From a bacterium (GTDB taxonomy: Bacteria; UBP14; UBA6098; 4484-93): 27,417 nucleotides of DNA. A model generated the notes under the pieces. That model had not been told where the DNA came from, ran no database searches, and saw only the letters and a list, made by a program, of their open reading frames with translations. The stretch covers positions 1-27,417 of the forward strand of contig JAGGUN010000009.1 of assembly GCA_021158465.1 (NCBI GenBank), given 5' to 3'. Shown here in pieces: positions 24,192-27,417 of this stretch (position 1 is the stretch's first letter; every line of letters starts with the position of its first letter). A program made the translations under genes and the position numbers.

Positions 24192-24519
24192 AAAGTTCTC
24201 TTTTCCCAGGAACCGGTTCATTCGGAAGAAGCGTGAATTCGATCTCCTAAAAAGGTTTGGCAGAAGGATTGATGGCGATGTTCTTTCGGTAGTCTTTGCC
24301 AGATGGGATAATCCGACGCGCTTCGCCTTGATTGTTCCAGGGAGGGTAGGTACAGCGGTGAGGAGAAATCGGATGCGTCGTGTGATCAGAGAGCATCTCA
24401 GAACGGCTCGAAACTGGAAGGAAGGGTATGCAATACTTGTTATCGTCTCCAGATATGCAGAAGCACGACAGATAAGGGAAGAGCTCGATTCACTCTTTGC
24501 CAAGATTTTCACCGAATGA
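24187..24519 (+). CDS. rnpA: Ribonuclease P protein component, apparently with an AUU start codon
   Basis: The protein partner of RNase P RNA, which matures tRNA 5' ends. The frame encodes the full family: [16 protein letters not shown] at the N-terminus, [28 protein letters not shown] (the conserved RNR RNA-binding helix) in the middle, and a C-terminal helix to TE. Between the upstream in-frame TGA (24163) and the end of the conserved N-terminus there is no ATG, GTG or TTG; the first is a TTG at 24328, which would delete over 40 conserved residues. ATT at 24187-24189 gives 110 residues, the normal length, and is preceded by GGGGAG (24176-24181) with a 5-base spacer. It overlaps the rpmH stop by three bases (ATTAA). 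Its TGA overlaps the yidD start (ATGA). A sequencing error is the main alternative. Confidence 0.85.
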   Translation: MKKFSFPRNRFIRKKREFDLLKRFGRRIDGDVLSVVFARWDNPTRFALIVPGRVGTAVRRNRMRRVIREHLRTARNWKEGYAILVIVSRYAEARQIREELDSLFAKIFTE

Positions 24520-24752
24520 AGAAAATTTTTATGAATATTATTCGGTTTTACCAGAGATATGTATCTCCCCTTAAGGGTTCAACCTGTATCTACTATCCTA
24601 CATGCTCCGAGTACACTCGGATCTCGATAGAGAGGTTTGGGGTTATTAAGGGCAGTTTTTTGGGTATTAAGAGAATTCTGCGGTGCAACCCTCTGTTCAA
24701 GGGTGGTTATGACCCGCCTCCGGAGAGAGTGAGTCGGTATGGGAAAGAATGA
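24516..24752 (+). CDS. yidD: Membrane protein insertion efficiency factor YidD
   Basis: A 78-residue YidD (UPF0161) protein, a small amphipathic membrane-associated protein that assists YidC/Sec-dependent insertion. Diagnostic motifs are the N-terminal [26 protein letters not shown] (Cys-containing) and the C-terminal [14 protein letters not shown]. Its ATG overlaps the rnpA stop (ATGA at 24516-24519), and its end overlaps yidC by 14 bases, so translation is probably coupled on both sides. Confidence 0.97.
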   Translation: MKKIFMNIIRFYQRYVSPLKGSTCIYYPTCSEYTRISIERFGVIKGSFLGIKRILRCNPLFKGGYDPPPERVSRYGKE

Positions 24753-26382
24753 GATAATCGGGCTTGTCATTATTGCGATTATCGTTATGCTCACCCCGCT
24801 CATCCAGTATAAGATGATGGGGAAGAAGGAGGCTTCTCCCAAGCAAGCTCAGACCGGTGTTGGAGAGATGGATACGGCACAGGCTGTCATCGGGGAGCAT
24901 CCACCTATCCCTGCCGAAAGCCTGCTTGCTGCCCTTCAGGATACAGCCGCATCGGTTAAGAATGTCAAGGTGGAGACCGAAAACTATATAGCATATTTTT
25001 CAACTCAGGGTGCCGATATTACGAGGTTTATCCTCAAGAAGTATGCTACTGGTGATAGGCTCGTTAATCTGATCCACGAAGATACCATCCCGACATTTCC
25101 ATATAACTTTCGTGTTGCCTCTATTCCGATATCGACAAGGGATATTGTCTTCTCCTGCGATATCGATTCGGTCTCGCTTGCTGCTGGACATTCTGGGTCG
25201 ATAAGGTTCAGTGCGAACCTCCCATCAGGGGTTCGCATCCTCCGTGATTTTGCCTTCGTCTCTGGGAGCTATGATATAATAGAGGAGATTTGTGTCGAGT
25301 CTGACTCCCTGCCGATATCCTCAGGAGAATTGCTGTTCGACCGAGTGCTTTATCCAACAGAATCCGACAAGCGGAAAGCCTTGGGATATGAGGCAAGGTA
25401 TCAAATAGTAGGCAAAGCGAGCAAGGTAAAACCTGCTTCGCCTGGTAAGGATAGAAAGATTGATATCCCTGCTCCTGTGGATTGGATGGCTTCGTCGATA
25501 AAATATTTTACCGTCTTGGTTGCCCCGATAGCAAAGGATAATGTAGCATCTGGAAGCATCCTTGCCACGACCGATAGCGTATATTTTGAGGGGGAGAATG
25601 TCACACTGCCCAAGTTCACACTCACCGTCTCTGTTCCCTGTAGTTTGAACGGTTTTACAGCGAAACACAGGCTATATCTCGGTCCGAAGAACTATTTTGG
25701 TTTAAAGGAGTATGGAAAAGGGTATGAAAACCTTGTTAGTTTTGGCTGGGGTTGGTTGCGTCCGATTGCTCTTGCATTCCTGTGGCTCTTTGTGAAGCTG
25801 TATTCTGTGCTTCACAACTATGGGCTCGTCCTTATTGTATTCTCTGTCATCTTGAAGATAGTTCTACTGCCGACGACCCATTCCTCGATGCGCTCTGCCC
25901 GCCTGATGCGTGAATTGCAGCCAAAATTGAAGGAGCTTCAGAAGAAATACAAGAACGACCAGAAGCGGCTCACAGAAGAGACATTGAAGCTCTACAAGGA
26001 ACATAAAGCGAGTCCGACAGGTGGATGCCTGCCACTCCTGCTGCAGATGCCGATATTCATTGCTCTGTTCGGTGTCCTGTCCAACACCGTGGAGCTTCGA
26101 GGACAGCCGTTTATCCTCTGGATACACGACCTCTCCCAGAAAGACCCATACTACATCCTGCCACTGGTTATGAGCCTGACAATGTTTCTGAGCCAGAAGA
26201 TGACCATCACTGACCCCAAACAGAAGATAATGGCGTATGTTATGCCAGTTGTTTTCTTCTTTATATTCGGCGGAATGCCGTCCGGGCTCGTTCTGTACTG
26301 GACGACATTCAACATCCTCTCACTCGGGCATCAATACCTCTTCGAGCGCTCCTGTGAAAAAGCAAATGCCTCTGAGAAGTGA
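24739..26382 (+). CDS. yidC: Membrane protein insertase YidC
   Basis: A 547-residue Oxa1-family insertase of the inner membrane. There is an N-terminal TM (~5-22), a large beta-rich periplasmic domain (~60-325, the Gram-negative form), then the conserved five-helix core. [11 protein letters not shown] carries a Lys at the position of the groove Arg366 of E. coli YidC. The coiled cytoplasmic hairpin is [47 protein letters not shown] and PSGLVLYW are all family signatures. Its start lies inside the 3' end of yidD and lacks a strong SD, implying coupling. Its 3' end overlaps the proposed mnmE start by 17 bases. It would insert SecYEG clients and tail-less small membrane proteins. Confidence 0.98.
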   Translation: MGKNEIIGLVIIAIIVMLTPLIQYKMMGKKEASPKQAQTGVGEMDTAQAVIGEHPPIPAESLLAALQDTAASVKNVKVETENYIAYFSTQGADITRFILKKYATGDRLVNLIHEDTIPTFPYNFRVASIPISTRDIVFSCDIDSVSLAAGHSGSIRFSANLPSGVRILRDFAFVSGSYDIIEEICVESDSLPISSGELLFDRVLYPTESDKRKALGYEARYQIVGKASKVKPASPGKDRKIDIPAPVDWMASSIKYFTVLVAPIAKDNVASGSILATTDSVYFEGENVTLPKFTLTVSVPCSLNGFTAKHRLYLGPKNYFGLKEYGKGYENLVSFGWGWLRPIALAFLWLFVKLYSVLHNYGLVLIVFSVILKIVLLPTTHSSMRSARLMRELQPKLKELQKKYKNDQKRLTEETLKLYKEHKASPTGGCLPLLLQMPIFIALFGVLSNTVELRGQPFILWIHDLSQKDPYYILPLVMSLTMFLSQKMTITDPKQKIMAYVMPVVFFFIFGGMPSGLVLYWTTFNILSLGHQYLFERSCEKANASEK

Positions 26383-27417
26383 CACAATCTGTGCCGTCGC
26401 TACACCTCCCGGTAGGGGAGCAATAGGTATCGTTCGTGTTTCGGGGAAGGAAGCGTTCAGGATAGTTGGCTCCGTCTTTCGGGCGAAGCTCCCTTTCGAT
26501 AAGCTCTTGGAGAGAACAGTTTATCTTGGCGGGCTCTACGATGGCAAGAAGTTTGTCGATGAGGTGCTTCTCGTTAAGTATGTTGCACCTGCTTCCTACA
26601 CCGGCGAGGATATGGTGGAGATATTCGCTCACGGTGGGGCACGGATACTTTCCTGGATAACAGACCTCCTTCAAAGGAGGGGGGCATCCCCTGCTCTGCC
26701 CGGTGAGTTCACATTCCGCGCAGTCTCAAACGGCAAGATGACAATCGAGAAGGCAGAATCTATCAACGAGATGATAACCTCCCGAACGAGAAGGGGGCTT
26801 GAACTCGCTCAGAGGAAATTTACCGGGAGTTTTAAGAGGTTTACCTTGCCGCTTGAGAGCAACCTCAAAGAGGCTCTTGTGAACATCGAGGCATCCATCG
26901 ATTTCCCTGAACAGGGCATAGAACCCGCTGATGTGTCCAGAATACAGCAAACAATTGCATCGGCTATCTCCAGTATCGATGAGATGCTCGAGAAGAGCGA
27001 AAGATGTAATCTTCTCCTCGATGGTGCTGAGGTAATCCTCTGCGGTGCTCCGAATGTCGGCAAAAGCAGTATCTTCAATATACTTGTTCGTGATGAGCGT
27101 GTGATTGTGTCCGATGAGCCGGGCACGACGAGGGACCTTGTCGAAGCGACGCTCAACATAGCAGGTGTTCCGGTCAGGCTCTACGATTCCGCCGGGATTA
27201 GAACAAGCGGCAACAGTATCGAGCTGGAGGGTGTGAGACGCACCTGGCACAAGATAGAGCGGGTTGACCTTATCCTCCTCGTCGTCGATGTCTCGAAGCT
27301 CATATCGGATGTGGAGAAGAAGGTTATCGGTGAGCTCTCGGACAGAGAGCCGTTTTTTCTGCTCAACAAGGCTGATTTAGGTGTGAACGAGGAGACAGTC
27401 TCCGCCTTTCCCGAGGA
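26366..27417 (+). CDS. mnmE: tRNA modification GTPase MnmE (3' truncated by window edge)
   Basis: 350 residues visible of a usual ~450. The protein works with MnmG in forming 5-carboxymethylaminomethyl-type modifications at U34 of certain tRNAs. The N-terminal formyl-THF-binding domain starts with [22 protein letters not shown] and contains LPGEFTFRA and KAESI. The G domain shows G1 GAPNVGKSS (227), G2 PGTTRD, G3 DSAGI (274, Ser in place of the usual Thr) and G4 NKAD (334). The C-terminal CxGK motif lies beyond the window. The start is put at ATG 26366, overlapping yidC by 17 bases; an in-frame GTG at 26354 is possible but adds only four residues and has no better SD. Confidence 0.95.
   Translation, partial: MPLRSDTICAVATPPGRGAIGIVRVSGKEAFRIVGSVFRAKLPFDKLLERTVYLGGLYDGKKFVDEVLLVKYVAPASYTGEDMVEIFAHGGARILSWITDLLQRRGASPALPGEFTFRAVSNGKMTIEKAESINEMITSRTRRGLELAQRKFTGSFKRFTLPLESNLKEALVNIEASIDFPEQGIEPADVSRIQQTIASAISSIDEMLEKSERCNLLLDGAEVILCGAPNVGKSSIFNILVRDERVIVSDEPGTTRDLVEATLNIAGVPVRLYDSAGIRTSGNSIELEGVRRTWHKIERVDLILLVVDVSKLISDVEKKVIGELSDREPFFLLNKADLGVNEETVSAFPE

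Noticed and set aside
24328-24519. Short RnpA starting at TTG 24328 (63 residues)
   Set aside because: It lacks the conserved N-terminal half of the family that is present in the same open frame upstream.

Overview
The window comes from a Gram-negative (diderm) bacterium, most likely an uncultured lineage in or near the FCB group (for example WOR-3/TA06-, Cloacimonadota- or KSB1-like). The evidence is several Sec-exported proteins ending in PNPFN-type C-terminal sorting domains like those of the type IX secretion system (T9SS), an Omp85 outer-membrane barrel, and YidC with a large periplasmic domain. The lineage is inferred from protein style only; no phylogenetic marker could be tested. Coding density is high, intergenic gaps are short, and no convincing U-tract terminator is visible anywhere.

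Region 1 (1-1989, + strand): the 3' end of one exported protein gene and a complete tandem paralogue. They are nearly identical over about 128 bp and then diverge sharply where the sorting domain begins.

Region 2 (2000-6491, - strand): a tight lower-glycolysis operon, pfp-gap-pgk-tpiA-secG-tRNA-Leu(GAG). The phosphofructokinase carries the two residues that mark diphosphate (PPi) dependence. The secG stop codon shares its last base with the first base of the tRNA.

Region 3 (6662-23569, + strand): about 17 kb of cell-surface genes. It holds a 1775-residue modular FN3/cadherin-like/cohesin-like protein, a three-POTRA Omp85 protein (TamA-like layout), and three consecutive von Willebrand factor A (VWA) proteins. 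Three of the large proteins share a roughly 480-residue C-terminal module (TDGxD motif, SRDIR motif, two GWN repeats, a second TDGxD-like motif, PNPFN sorting domain). The last VWA protein lacks this module, ends in a type B-like PNPFSPNGDG domain, and looks like a mosaic of its two neighbours. This locus is the best candidate for an undescribed surface-display or adhesion system.

Region 4 (23570-27417, + strand): tRNA-Pro(CGG), preceded by a duplicated fragment of its own 5' end, then the conserved cluster rpmH-rnpA-yidD-yidC-mnmE (mnmE runs off the window). rnpA has no ATG, GTG or TTG near its expected N-terminus and appears to start at an ATT codon overlapping the rpmH stop codon. The genes of this cluster overlap one another and are probably translationally coupled.
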